64,000 nucleotides of DNA from Sphagnum compactum (GCA_965153455.1 OZ234496.1:620001-684000); one strand, 5' to 3'. Shown: positions 33,127 to 45,990, numbered from the stretch's first letter. Notes: generated by a model from the letters alone, not told the origin. Program-made: numbers and translations.

Positions 33127-35490
33127 TATGACCTTAAATGAAGAAGATTTCCCATCACCACCACCTTCAACATCAATGGTTGTGTTTCCAACTATCATCC
33201 AAGGGGTAGGCCAAGCATTTGCTTACCCTCCCAATTTTGGATCCAACAATTGACGAAGAGGCACATCAAGAAATATTTCTTCTTGACCAAATCAATGACA
33301 ATCAACGCACATGATATCAATCATTATTTACACATTGCCACAATCCATTGCTTGGACTCAAATTGGGCAACCACCCTACCTATGGATACTACATGGCCCT
33401 TAGATATCCTTGTAGTTATAGTCGCCTTGCCAAGTAATACAAAGTGGGGTAGACATTTATACTCAACCCCTTCATGCTCGCAATAGTGTAAAGCTTGGCA
33501 TTGCAAAAACCTTCATGAAATTGCCCCAATTCAATCATTTGCGAAGTGGTTAGTATACAAGAATGTTCTACAAGCAAACAAAGAGGGTTGATGAACATGA
33601 TCTGAGCAAGGACACAAGCTTAACCCATTTGTTGCAATGCCACAGACTTTGTATGGCACTATTATTGCCAACAATTTTATAGTGTATTACCTTAAGCCAT
33701 CAATGTTGCCTACTACAGTAATTGACATTTATCAATCCTATTTCCAAGAAGTGATGATGATGATGAAGATCTGGAGGAGTTTGGATCAACTCCCTCATTA
33801 TTGCAAGCCTCCAACATGAAAGGTACCATTTTGGAAGCAACATTCCTTGCAATTACTACATATTATGAACAATGTTCTAATTGACCTTTTCAAAACCGCT
33901 TCTACCTTGTTTTCTTTTTTTACTAATCTATCATCTATAAACACCACATCAAGTCATTAAAAATAAGGTTTTAGACTTTGAAACATTGAAGCTAATTTTA
34001 ATTTACTTATAGTGGCTTGTAATGGGTTTATAGACCATGAAAGCATGGCATGGATGGGCAAACTATCTCTATTTCTTTCAGAAGGTTGTCATATAATCAA
34101 GTCAAGAAGAAAGAAAAGAACTCCATGTTAACCATGTTATCTTTTGGAAAGACAAAAATGTCAATACTCCAATCTCATGAATTTTTTACACATTGGATAA
34201 TATGCATCTTAAAATTAGGTTGTTACATTTTATGTAACAATGATTTAAGACATTTTTCATTTGATGGTACTAAAGTACTAAAGTTAAAGCAATTGACATA
34301 TTCAATGATATCATTATACAATGTTGTAATCTAGCCACATAATCATGTTACGACCAATAGTGTGCAAGCTTTGAAAAAACCAAACGTTTCCCTAATTATA
34401 TATATTATTGATGCAATGTATATACCTTCATAAAGGGTCATTGAATAAGCATTTAATGATTTAACTAACTATGTATTGTGCAGCCAATCAATTGACATAA
34501 AAAATGGAGGATGTTCCATTACTGACATCAAGCTTACAAGAACCTGATGACAACGAATCTCGGATGACTGTTGTGGTTACAATTGCATAAACATTGTCAT
34601 CAAAACTTCAACCATCATCATCAAGAGGCCATGACATGATGACTAATCACAATACACGACATGGTATTGTATCTTTTGAATATTGTGCATGTGGAGTTCT
34701 AAGTTACAAGTACAATTGTATTGAAGATCTACTACAAAGATACCTACAAACCAACCTTTCATCGTAGATGATTCAGATGATGATGTGTTCTTGCAAACAT
34801 TATTAGAGGAGTGGATTCATACCTTAAAAGCTTACTTTCAAGCCTTGGAAGAAAGGGGTATCCAAATAGGTTCTCTGCAAAATGACAAAAATCCATCAAA
34901 AAAGAAAGCATCCAAATCATTTTGGTTGGCCTTCAAGTCCTTTGAAAAGAAAATTAAGGGAGATTTGTTTATGGAGGTAAGTGTCAAAAAATTATTATGG
35001 GTCTTTACACACAAAGAAACATCAAAATAAGTGTTAAATGCATTGAACTTGAATTGGCAAGAGTAATAAGACATGATGCTTTAACCGTGTATACACCAAG
35101 TGACATTTGTTATGAATCTGAGATTGTTGATTTGTTTTATAGGATCAAATGGGACTAATTTGAGGTTGTTATTTCTGCCATAGAAGATTGTCATGGCTTA
35201 AACATTGCAAAGTCTTTTGTAGCTATGTATGGCCAAGGTCTAAAAATTGGAACATCTTCAACCAACGAAAAAATAAATCAACTTAGTTCTCAAGATGCCC
35301 ACCTTTGGTTCATTTACAAAATCTCGACTGGACATTATGTGTCATAAAAAACAACACCAATGCCTCCCAAAAATGGAGTCAACATTATTAACAGTGTGTA
35401 CCAAGATGGATGAAACAATATTTTCTAATCAACATTTGTATGTGGAGAAAAAGATTTTCAAGTCCTATAATGACATTTGAAGTTTTTCCA
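33127..35490 (+). pseudogene. Decayed coding region of unknown family
   Basis: Several plus-strand segments read as broken protein: NEEDFPSPPPSTSMVVFPTI at 33,130, an acidic-leading segment ending VEVSVKK-like and LLWVFTHKETSK (34,785-35,030), and after a frame change CIELELARVIRHDALTVYTP, SDICYESEIVDLFYRIKWD, a stop, then ISAIEDCHGLNIAKSFVAMY and SQDAHLWFIYKISTGHYVS up to about 35,345. The sense is continuous across one frameshift and one stop, so this was once a gene, perhaps an accessory gene of a transposon. I do not recognise a domain. Confidence 0.4.
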
Positions 35491-38241
35491 TGATACCGAA
35501 TATGCAAATAACAATACATAACCTTCCAAACCTTTCAACTTTCAAATTTTGGTTTTGATTTTACATAAGTTTATTTTTCAAAAGTATTCACAAAAGTACA
35601 TTGGAATTTTGAAAGTGTATCAATAAAAGATTTGCAAAACATTTATAGATTAATGGTCCAATGTTTTGCTTTCCAAAAAGGCCTCCTACACACTTAGGGT
35701 GGATATTGAATTTGCAACTACGATTGCAAAAACAAACACTAATAGAACTCATGTCGTTTGTAATCAATAACTATGCAACTGTGTGCAACTAGGAGTTGTT
35801 TGCAAGGACATTGGTTGTGTGTGCAACTAACATGCAATTAGTAGTGTACAAAATGGACACATGTCATAAAAATCATGACCTAAATTAATACATACCTATG
35901 TTAATACACTAAATATATTTACCTAAGCAATTTAATCAAAGTTAATTTACCCTATATATAATAATAATTATTATTATTATACTTGTAATTACTAATATTG
36001 TACTTACTAATGATTTGACTGTTATTATTCAATAGTTACTATTATTATTATTGAGTTGATATTAATTTAATTTTATTATATTGCTATTAATTATATTAGT
36101 TTACCTATGGTTAGGGGTTATGTTGTCATTATTATTTAATAGATATTATTTAAATTTTATTATAACATTTGTGATTGATAGGTTACATTAGCTAACCTAT
36201 GATTATTTACTAAAATATTTATTAATAAAAATTTAAATTAATATTATTATTTGTTGTTGTTCTTAATTGTTAATGTTAATACTATTATTTTTCAATAATT
36301 ATAATTTTGATTTTAAGCGTAATATTAATTATGGTAATATTTTTATGGTTAATATGCTACATTTGTTTGCTTATATTTACCTTAACCTAAGCTAGTTACT
36401 TACTTAAGTCAACTATTAATTTAAATTAAGTAGTAATAATGTAGTATTATTGAGCATTAATCATTATAGGTAATCACACCTATTAAAATGTTATTATAGT
36501 TATAATTAGTAATATTAATATTTATTCACCTAATAGTATTATCATTATAATATATTATTATTATCTATTTGATTTTATCACCTATAATTTAATTAATCTA
36601 GCTAGTATTTAAATTAGGTTAATGTGGCATAGGTTGCATGTAGTATTTGCATGTATGTTGCAACTACATTGGTTGCACTTGCGACTAAATTTTTTATCCC
36701 ATATTTTTTACTCTAGATTTCAAATGTGCACACTATATAAGTAAATGCATTTTCTTGTTCACAAATCAAGTACGAAATGGCATTTGGGATGGGCCAATGA
36801 AAGAGGTTCAACCCTAAAGTTAAACGCGAACACAAAACTAGATTATTTAAAACTAAAACCTAGCCTAACCCTACCATCCTATGTACCTATGACATACTTA
36901 TTACTTATCTATGACCTACCTACATACCTACCTCCTTACCTACTTGTGGTCTACCTACATATCAAATTTATTAAAAAATAAATCAATGAGCTTTTTAAAA
37001 TTGCCATGTGTCATCACATAATTGGCCTTCACCAAATGGACATGTGTCAAAATTTGATTCATGTCCTATTGGATGGGCAAGATATGATTAATTTACTAAT
37101 AATGATGAATATTGAATTAATTTCCATACCAAACTAGGGCCCTTGAAAATTGGCCCAATTTTTCCATGTAACCAAACATTGAAAGTAACTCACATTTCCC
37201 TTTTCCCATAATGAAATTCAATTAATCACCCATCATCAAACGAGTCCCTTGTAAATTTATTCAAACTTTTTACAAATATGGCCACCAAAATCCATACGAT
37301 CAACCACTAAAACTTGATGGGTGGTCAGCAATATGAAAAACTTAGAACAGAAATATTTTCAACCAAGCGTTTGGTGATAGGTTCAAGGGCGAACGCCCAT
37401 AAGAATTGTTTTGTTCTAACATAGGCGGGCTGCCGCACTGAGTGGATGCTCGGTGACCGGCCTGTGTTTGGTGATGGGACGCTTTACCCTATAGTGCCAT
37501 GTAAAAACCGTGTCATATTTATTCCAAGTGACAAAAGGCATAGGACTTGGTAAACTAATAAAACATTCAAAACTCAGGAAATCTCAGGCGTCAGATTGGG
37601 TCTGATTCAAGAGGACAGTCACGTAATCGGACGGACCCCATCCGACCCACTCCTGCCAGTAGCACATCTGGGCCGTCCCCTCTCTGTCAGATCACAATTC
37701 GACGGCACCTTTACTCTCCTGATTCAAATCCCGTAGTAAATAAAGCCCCGGGTAACTGGTACGACAAAAAGCGCGGGAACGGGATGTCGAAACCGGCGAA
37801 TGGGAAGGCGTGAACTTAAACCAGATCCTGAACGAGGTGTCTTTATTTTTGGACGCGAGGGTAAAATGAGGCGACGTTAACGCGCGACCCCATCTTCGAA
37901 CCGGACAGTTGAGTCTGCGGACACATTATGAAAATTCGATGCGAGGGTTGAATCGGACGGCTGAAATTCAAATTTCGTTCGACCGACAATAAGGTGGTCC
38001 ATGACCGGGAGTTCAGGTTCGGTTAGAGAATGAGATGCCGTCATCTGGAAGAGGGTCGGAACGAGGTCCCGACAATGGAACGGATGTATACCCGTGGTGT
38101 AGGAGAGCCGGGGATGTTTGGTAGGACTTCAATTCAACGGTAGAGATGCTCTAGGGGTTTCATTGGACGGCTATTATTGGTCGAGGGCGTTGCGGGTTCT
38201 TCCTTTGCTGCTGGCTGGTCTCTTTATTCCCGGAGTGTGTT
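35491..38241. other. AT-rich DNA passing into the GC-rich reticulon promoter
   Basis: 35,700-36,700 is rich in ATT/TAA trinucleotides and GCAACT words. A CCTA tract lies at 36,880-36,960. From about 37,400 the base composition rises sharply, with many CpG words, up to the reticulon leader; this is probably its promoter. No coding exon is recognised. Confidence 0.5.
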
Positions 38242-39028
38242 TTCTGGTCTTCTCCCTGTGTGTTGCACAGCACGAGCTTGATAAGTGCCTTTCCAAACAC
38301 GTCTTCTCCTCTCTCGCGGAGTTGTCGTATTCGCAACCTAGGTATGTCCCTCAAATCCGCTCTTTGAACTGTGGGAGGTAATGAACTGTTATTAGACCCA
38401 CATTCTCCAGGTTTTGGGGCTTACGTGTTGTGTAGATCGAGATTGTCGGTTGTGTGCAGTTGTTGGTCTTGATGATCTGCTGTGATTAGGATATGGCTAT
38501 CATGTTTCTTGTAGGAATATCCCACCTAGAGGAAGATTATGTTTTCAGAGGTGTCTTATTGTTTTCTGTCAAGGTAAAGACCTGTCTTTGAGCTTTCTTT
38601 GGTTACGAACGATGACTGGTGTTGGATGTTGAGCTGGTCTGGTTAAGTATTGCTAGCATGCTCCAGCGCCTTTCAAATGCAAGGCCTACGTTGATGCGCC
38701 GTCGGCTGCATTGACTTGGATTTCTGACATTCGTAGCCGCTTCGTCCCAGTCTCTTTTTTTTGTTCATTTTGCTGGTCGATATGTCGTGTCCTTCAAGCC
38801 TTTTCATCGTGTCTGATGCTTTAAGGACTCGTTGCAGCGCGCTTCCTATGCTCTATCGAAGCTTTGTTTGAATGCGTCAAATGATATAGCTGTTAAGATT
38901 TGAAGCGGTTGAGTCATGGAGTTTGCCACTGACTTTTGGAATCTTGTTTTTTGTACGTGTATCAACGATGCTGCAGGGGGATTTCATAGTTTGTGATTTC
39001 CAGAGGATCAAGAAAGTTCTTTTTAACC
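38242..39028 (+). promoter_or_regulatory. Reticulon 5' UTR with leader intron
   Basis: A CT-rich leader exon ends in ACCTAG|GTATGT (donor at 38,342). A matching acceptor, GATGCTGCAG, ends at 38,976, about 50 bases before the ATG at 39,029. This gives a 635-base 5'-UTR intron, a common arrangement in strongly expressed plant genes. The frame is open upstream of the ATG to the acceptor but carries no other Met. The transcription start is not defined. Confidence 0.6.
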
Positions 39029-40685
39029 ATGTCTGAACACGCGGATGTCTCAGCAATGGCTTCCAACGCTATGCATTCCGTGCTCAACAGCTTTTCGAAG
39101 GTTCCTGCCTCAGCATCAGCCCCTTCGGAAAGATACGCAACAGCACCCCGGTTCTTCGGCAGGGAGAAGTCCGTGCACGAGCTTCTTGGTGGTGGACGAA
39201 GTGAGACCTCCTTCTATTATTTTCTTGAGTACTAGGTCTAAGAATTCCCTCTCCTCCCTTAGGCAGATGTTCCATATCTGAAGGATGGAGCATGTCTGAT
39301 TTGAAATCTCTTCTAACTCTTGGCTACATTACTGGCGTGTTTGTAGTTGCTGATGTGCTACTATGGAGGGAAAGGAAGCTCGCCGTATCCCTTCTTGCAG
39401 GTTCGACGCTACTATGGTACTTGCTGGAGCACTTGAAGTACTCCTTGGTTTCCCTTGTCTCCAACGCCCTTCTCTTGTTCATCGGTGCCCTCTTTGTATG
39501 GACAAATGTGGCATCAGTATTGAACAGGTACTGGATCCTGATCGTTTCTGATGATGCAGGGATACATTTATTTTCCTATATGTTTCTTGCAACTCATGCC
39601 TCTTGTTTCCTGGAAGACAACTTCTTGATCCGTCCTGAGCATGTGTCCATGTGTGGAGCTTTCTCAACTGGAATGCTGAAGCATAGAATGAGTATGTATT
39701 TGTATTCTTTGGAAAACAAGGGTTTTGTGTGGGTGAGAAGTCATTCTCAACATTTTGTTTTGTTGTCACACAGGCCTGGTCCTCCTGTGCCAGAGTTGCA
39801 TCTCTCAGAGGATTTCGTACTCAGCACAGCTAGCAGGCTTCGTGTACAGCTCAATCACTATCTGGATGTTGTCCAGGATGTTGCTGTAGGCAAGGATTTC
39901 AAACTATTTATCAAGGTGCTCTTTCCTCTCAGTAGGCAATGTGTCCCAAAGTGATTTTTAGAACGTTGTATGTGAAGTGCTATCATGTCTGATGCTGAAT
40001 TGGGGAATGTGACAGGTAGTTGGAGCATTGTGGCTGGTTGCTACAGTTGGGTCATGGTTCCATTTCCTCACCCTTATGTGGATAGGTACTTCACATTGCT
40101 GCCCTTTTGTGTATTTCTGGCAATAGTCCATCTGCACAACCTGAATTTTCTTTCTTCATGATGTCCTCATGATGTTTGGTGATGTATATTACCATGATTT
40201 CTTGCACCCATTCATAAAGCAGCTTAAATCATTTTTCACATTGGGTTGCTATACTCCTATTGCCAATAGCTTAGGAGTTGCTGTATCCCTTGTGCAGCAG
40301 ATGCATTCTGTTTTTGCTGCAGGAAGAGCACATCAATTCATCTTGCAAACTCTTAGGATCAAGGAAGTTCCTTAACCGTAAGAGGAGTGCCCACTTCAGG
40401 CAGGAGGTGGCATTGACATGGAGGAAAAGAATTGTTTTGACACTTTTCTTATCCTTGACAGATTCTGATATATAAACTGTCAAGAAAACTGACATGTTTG
40501 GTTTTGGAACAGTTATTGTGGTGTCCCACACACTTCCAGTCATTTATGAGCAGTACAAGGATGTGATTGACCACTATGTAAAAGTAGCGGGCGATGAGGT
40601 TCACAAGCAGTACAAGACAATTCATGCTGCAGTCTTGAGCAAGATTCCCAGGGCACCAGTTGTTAAGGAGAAGAAGGTGATGTAG
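39029..40685 (+). CDS. RTNLB: Reticulon-like protein, 245 aa, five coding exons
   Basis: Exons 39,029-39,200, 39,347-39,527, 39,774-39,915, 40,016-40,085 and 40,513-40,685 join in perfect phase to 738 bases. After a Ser/Ala-rich N-terminus of about 46 residues the reticulon homology domain opens with SVHELLGGGRIADVLLWRER. Its first hydrophobic hairpin is LAVSLLAGSTLLWYLLEHL to FIGALFVWTNVASVLN, its hydrophilic loop PPVPELHLSEDFVLSTASRL, and its second hairpin VVGALWLVATVGSWFHFLTL to VIVVSHTLPVIYEQYKDVID. The protein ends in KKVM, a dilysine (KKxx) ER-retrieval signal. Plant RTNLBs sit in tubular ER and bend the membrane by hairpin insertion. The start is the only Met in the open frame after the leader intron acceptor. 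The gene is convergent with the HKT gene. Confidence 0.93.
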
Positions 40686-41436
40686 TCCTCAGGTCTGATG
40701 CCTTTTTTATTGAATGGGGTGGGGGAAATGCCTAGAGTGCTACCAACAGCAGCAATTCTGCAAGCTTTCTCTGTAGGTGGTCATCTTGTGTGTTTGCAGA
40801 GGATTCTATTTCCAATTTTGAAATTGGTGAATGCATTTTACTAAGATGTTCTGAGAGGACCAGAGAGATTATTACAGGAGACTACACAAAGTTTTGCACT
40901 TAGTTGCTTTTTGTAAACAGGATGCTTAGTATATAGTTTGCAAAACTCAAAGCTGATCAGCTTTCAGCACTAGTTTGACTAGTCTGAACTACTTATTTAT
41001 AACTCCATTTGTTTGCTTCTATTCTTGTTAATGATGTAAGACATCATGTAACTCATTATCTTTTCCTAAACTCTTGTTTGCTTTTCTGAACTTTTGTGAC
41101 CCAGCTATGAAGTTCAAATTTTGGACAAAGTTTGAACTCAGAAATCTTATGTTCTGAGGTCATCAATGTAGAGAGAATTTGTCCATCACTATGCTCTCAT
41201 TCCTTATGCGTTAAACTTGCCGGAGAGTAACCTAATACAAAAGCTATAAAGCATCAATTTATAGGGTTTTCCAAGATTGCAGTGGAGGTGTCTTTTTCTT
41301 GGAAGAATTGACTCTCAATTGCATTCTTTTGCATGGCTTGCTTTTGAATGTTGAATGCTGTGATGACCACATTTTTTGACTTGATCTTCATGTTGCTTAG
41401 TCTTGTCTCCATGCATCTGTCCATCACAGTGCAAGC
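40686..41436. other. Tail-to-tail intergenic region
   Basis: The reticulon (plus) and HKT (minus) genes end toward each other, so this 750-base gap should hold both 3' UTRs. It is T-rich on the reticulon side. No clear polyadenylation signal or other gene stands out. Confidence 0.6.
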
Positions 41437-44172
41437 TCAGTTAGAGTAAACTCTCTCAGATAGTTCTTCTGTACAGGCATTGTGAAAAGACTGTGAATCC
41501 TTTGCAGCAGGAGGGTTGTGAACAAAGTTGGAGTTGAGTTTCTTGTGATTGTAAATGCAAGTGTTGTCTAAAATGTTGGAAATGAAATTGTGAGGTAAGA
41601 TAATGGCCGAGTCGATGTTGTCTGGCAATCCACGATGTCGTCCCACCAGCATCACGGCAATAAGCAGGATCTTGGAGTTAGCACTCCATTTTCCTGATAA
41701 ACTGTATGGCACATCTTCGCAGCTATGGCTGACATTCTCTTCCTTAGTTAGTGCACAACTGTAGCCCATTGACATACCTACATTGCCATATGCACTGCGC
41801 ACCACAACCCGCTGGCAGCTGTGAACAAATTCGAATGGGAAAATTGCAGCAGCAGGATATTGTATCCAGCACATTCTTTAAAATTCATTTGGAAACTGAA
41901 AAATGAGATGGACTTAATGTTCTTGCCTGACAACTTCGAAAACAATGTTGAAGACGGAGTAGTTGAGAGGATCTGCTGAAATTTTTCTAGTCTCCAGTGT
42001 GCAAATCAGAAGTACGCATAGGAAAAGGTACGCGGAATCGCGGGAGAGTAGCTTCCTATACTGCACCGACAACTTGTTGTCTTGCACCTGGTCCGTTTCC
42101 CAGCTTTTGGTCCGGTAAATGCAGAGGTCTGATTCATAATACAGAGCTGCGCCATCTGGTGCAACCCGAGTGTTCTGTCGCGAGAGGAACACTGGATAGA
42201 CTGCGATGTACCTGCTAACAAAGCACACCATAAATTGCACTTTTGCTTAGCAATTGGAGAAAGAGTTAAAAGATCAATTCGCAGCTGGATGCGCGTGGGA
42301 AAGTTGCAGTAGACACACATCATAGCGGCATAGAGGAGCAGTGTGGCGGCGGAAAGCTCGCGCAAGATGAACACATTCATGCCAGCACTCCGCGTGTTGA
42401 TCGATTGAAACAATCCGGCCATTAATTTGTCCATTGTTCTCATCCCTTTCAATGCCGCGGAATTCCAATCCAGCGAGCGAAAGGTAACGAAATCGATGGC
42501 ATTGAAGGCAACGACGGTGATGAGCAGCCACACGGTGTGCACTTGCGGAAACAAGTGAGTGAAGCACTTGCGCGGATACGTCAACAGGTACTCGTAGACT
42601 TGTTTCTGGGGGTTTTTCTCTCTTGTGCAACGATACAGACACCAGATGATGAACCGCATGCTCGGTGCAAACATTGTGTTGCCAGACAGGATCAGCATCG
42701 ACATCGGAAGAAGCAGAGCGGAGTCCGGAAACGAGATCAAATTCTCGTCCAAAGGCGTCATCCCTGCGTTAGAGAACGCAGCGATTGTAGAGAAAAACCC
42801 ATAGAAGGTGGCGTTTACGCCTTCCCGTTGGAGGACCTCGCGAACCTCCGGAGGCCCTACAGCGATGTAACATGAGATGGCAAGAAAGCCCAGGAGCTGC
42901 ACACCGACGAAGTAAGCTGGAACAAGCCAACACAGTGTGATCAATGCTTTGTGCTCCAGCGACATGTATGCTGCAATTAGGTACTTTTCTTGTACCTGTC
43001 GTGTATCACAGTGTTTTTCCGCCTGCTGACGCTCGTGAGTCGGCGATCCTGGAACTGATTGCGCCTGCATCATCTGCGCATTCGAGACTGCATTTGAATG
43101 ACTTTCGCCCAATGCTATAGGTAACCTTCTCTTCCGCGACCCCGGAGGTGCGAAACCATGAACGTCCTCCGCCGAGGGCTGATCAGCAGTGGAGGTTCCG
43201 GCTTGATCATCTGCACCTGCGAACACAGCTCAATTATAAGCAATCAATCCCCTCTGCTTCACCAACGATACAAATCCAGCGATACAGATTTTTAAAAAAA
43301 AAAGTCGCCTTATTGCTCCTCACTGCTCACTACAACAAATTGCACACAATAACGTTACTGATCACTCTTACGTCGGATCTGCAACGGAGAAGCCGAATCA
43401 ATAGCATCATCTTCTTCGGAATCACCCATCTGCGCAAGTGCGTGTGCTGGTAGTTTTTCACCAAGTGCATTCGCAGGCAAAACGCTAATCTCCAGTGAAT
43501 CTTCAAGAGGAAAACCACGATCAACAACACCCTCAGATTGCCGGCTCGCTTCAGAACCCGATCTTTCAGCAGAAGATGGCATATCACGACGAAAAGATAA
43601 CTTGGAAACAACAGCAAGCTCATGGCGGCATATTACCCGCAACACTTACCGCTACAGCGGCGAATCAGCCCGGGACCGAAATCGTGTGAGCTGATACGAG
43701 AGAAGTGAAAGCGACGCACGTAGAGCGGAAGCAGCGAAGTAAAAACATGACTTCCGAGCACCATAAGAATGAGAAGCACCAGCATCCCGAGAGTGGAGAA
43801 ATCCCGCACTTGAACAGTAAGCAAACCGGTGACAGTAAGCGCAGAGACGGCAGCGAAGACGCAGTCGAGCAGCTTCGGGCTACCATCGCTACCGCCGACG
43901 CGCTCCCGCCGACGACACAACCACAACAAGCCGGCGCCAACGCACGCCAACACCAGGAAGTAGGCGGCATGAAGGCGGTAGAACGTGAGGTGACGAAGTA
44001 GCCAACGGCGCACCAGCTGCGTGCAAGCGCACCAACGCCACAACCACGCCAAGTTAACGTTACCCAGACGAACCCTCAACCCTTGCAATGGGCTTGTCCA
44101 AACGCCAATTATTTGGCTCAAATTATAGAACTGCACCTGAACATGCAATTTTTCTGGCTGGTTCCAACTCAT
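41437..44172 (-). CDS. HKT: HKT/Trk-type Na+/K+ transporter, 746 aa, five exons
   Basis: Exons 43,650-44,172, 43,372-43,548, 42,319-43,216, 41,927-42,211 and 41,437-41,794 join in phase to 2241 bases. Four pore loops are visible: SALTVTGLLTV (Gly about 116), AFSNAGMTP (Gly about 385), SINTRSAGMN (Gly about 512) and AYGNVGMSMGYSC (Gly about 634). All four filter positions are Gly, as in bacterial Trk/Ktr and K+-permeable HKTs; many plant HKTs have Ser in the first. The C-terminus has the Trk signature GRHRGLPDNID and a 50-residue tail. A hydrophilic linker of roughly 140 residues (SEEDDAIDSAS, GSRKRRLPIA) between the first and second pore units makes the protein longer than the usual 500-550 aa. 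The third intron is short (107 bases), and the fourth uses a GC donor. The acceptor of exon 2 is inferred from phase only. The start at MSWNQPE is the likeliest; an upstream in-frame Met exists 20 codons earlier. It should act in the plasma membrane in Na+/K+ balance. Confidence 0.88.
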
Positions 44173-45884
44173 TGTGCTGCCAAAAAAGTACATTCGAACC
44201 TTGCCTGATCTTGAGTCTGATATTGGGCCCAAAATCAGGCCAGATAGTTTTTTTGAAGGTCACCGGAACACTAGAATTTCTCACTACTCAAAAGCCATAA
44301 GATCATCAAGAACATAAGGGAAGTTTAATATCACACAGCTATTTGCTCAAGCTCTTGATCCATTGAGCCTTAGCTTGACTTAGTGTGGTGGTGTATGTGG
44401 AAAAGAGTATTTTGTTTTGTGCATTAGCTCGACTTGGTGTGGTGGTGGTGTACATACCCAACAGTTTTTTGTTTTGTGCATTCGTCTTGTGCTTTTTATT
44501 TTCCCCCAATGGTGTGTGAACTGAAAATTTGTTAACTAGCAAATGCCAATGTTGAAAGTTTAGTTTATGTGGACCCAAGAAGATTTGCTCCCACCTTTTG
44601 ACAGGATTTCCATGCAGGGTGAGGTTGCTTGTATTCTTGTTACACTAGTTTAAAGGGGAGATTTGTAGGCTGGTGTGTGTGTCGCTAATGAGTTTTTGAA
44701 AAATTCTTGTGTGAAAGATATTAGTTGTCAAATTTTGCAAAGTTTTGTGTCGCACATAGCAATTTATTTTCTATTTTTTCATGTGTAAGCAAGCTGATAC
44801 ATTTCACACTTGAATTGGGTTAGTTAGTCTTCAACATATGTCAAATGCACTAACAAATTATCTTTCAGTACAAATGTTTAGTGGTCTCTCTTTAGTTGAT
44901 ATTTGTTTGGTAGTGCTACAAAAGATGCAAGGAATATGAGTGCATCTAAAGTTGGGTGGTAATACTTGCAGTGTCTCATTCTGAGCTTCTTCAGGCCTCT
45001 GGAAACCTATGTGTTCAAGAGTAGAGAGTAGTGGTTTACTTTAAATAATATTTGCTCATAAGACAAGGATGCTATTTATTGTGGTTCATTTCTCACAATC
45101 CTAGGTTCTCCATTCACATCTTGATTCTTTCATTGCCTCCTTCCAACCATGTGGGCTTTCTTCCACCTACTCTTTCACCTCACTTTCATGTTTTCCAAGC
45201 TTTCCAAGCTCATCAAAATACACAGTTGATCAAATCTATACATAACCCATCGGAAATCAGGTGGCTAACGGGTTATGAACTATTGGCTACCACCAGGGTT
45301 CCCCCCAATTTTGTGATATTGTGAATTTGGCAACTTCCCAAAAATTAGCAACATTAGTCAACTAATTACACTGGTTATGGGAAATAACTGAGGCACATGA
45401 AAAAAACAACATTCTCTGAAAATTTCCCAATTTTTTGGTCAAGAAATGACAACCTTTGTTGGGAAAAAAACCATTGATTGGCACCTCTCTAGTAATTAAT
45501 TTACCACCAGAGCATGTTAGATGTGTAGAAACACTCTCACACAAAACTCTGGCAAACATAACAAATCCCAACTTCAATGGTCACTTCAAAAAGTAGGCAA
45601 CCAGAAAAAAATATGGGGAAATTGAACACCCACCATGCACAGAATGCCACATGTGGGGGTAGTTGAAGGAGGTTTGGTTATGAAACTAACAAATTTTTAT
45701 TACATGCGCAAAAGGAAAATAATGTATTCCTTGCATCCCACCCGCAACTTCAAAAGAAATGAAATGTCCTAAAAGTGTGGTGTTAGTACACAAAGTGTGT
45801 TGTTTGAAGTACAAGATGTGAGCCAAATTTGTGAATGCACGGAGGGTGGGGAGCAGTCTCTAAATTAGGTCATGGGAAGCACAT

Positions 45885-45990
45885 GAGTGGTTAAGCTGAG
45901 TGGGTAAGCTCACTCTCATGCCTGAGGTTGAGTAATTCAGAGGATAATTTGGGCAGATTAGCTTACGGCTCCTACCTAGTCCTTGTGGTC
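45885..45990 (+). repeat. Possible tRNA-derived SINE relic
   Basis: TAAGCTGAGTGGG (45,892-45,904) resembles a Pol III A box and GAGGTTGAGTAATTC (45,924-45,938) a decayed B box, about 30 bases apart. No tRNA cloverleaf is complete, and no target duplication or tail was found. Confidence 0.3.

Noticed and set aside
39292-39954. A single 220-codon reticulon frame read straight through introns
   Set aside because: It includes two introns that happen to be open. Phase, splice sites and family alignment require the five-exon model.
43330-43623. Hydrophobic-looking frame MSLLLFPSYLF over HKT exon 2
   Set aside because: It does not connect in phase to exon 3 through the strong donor at 43,372; the acidic frame does.
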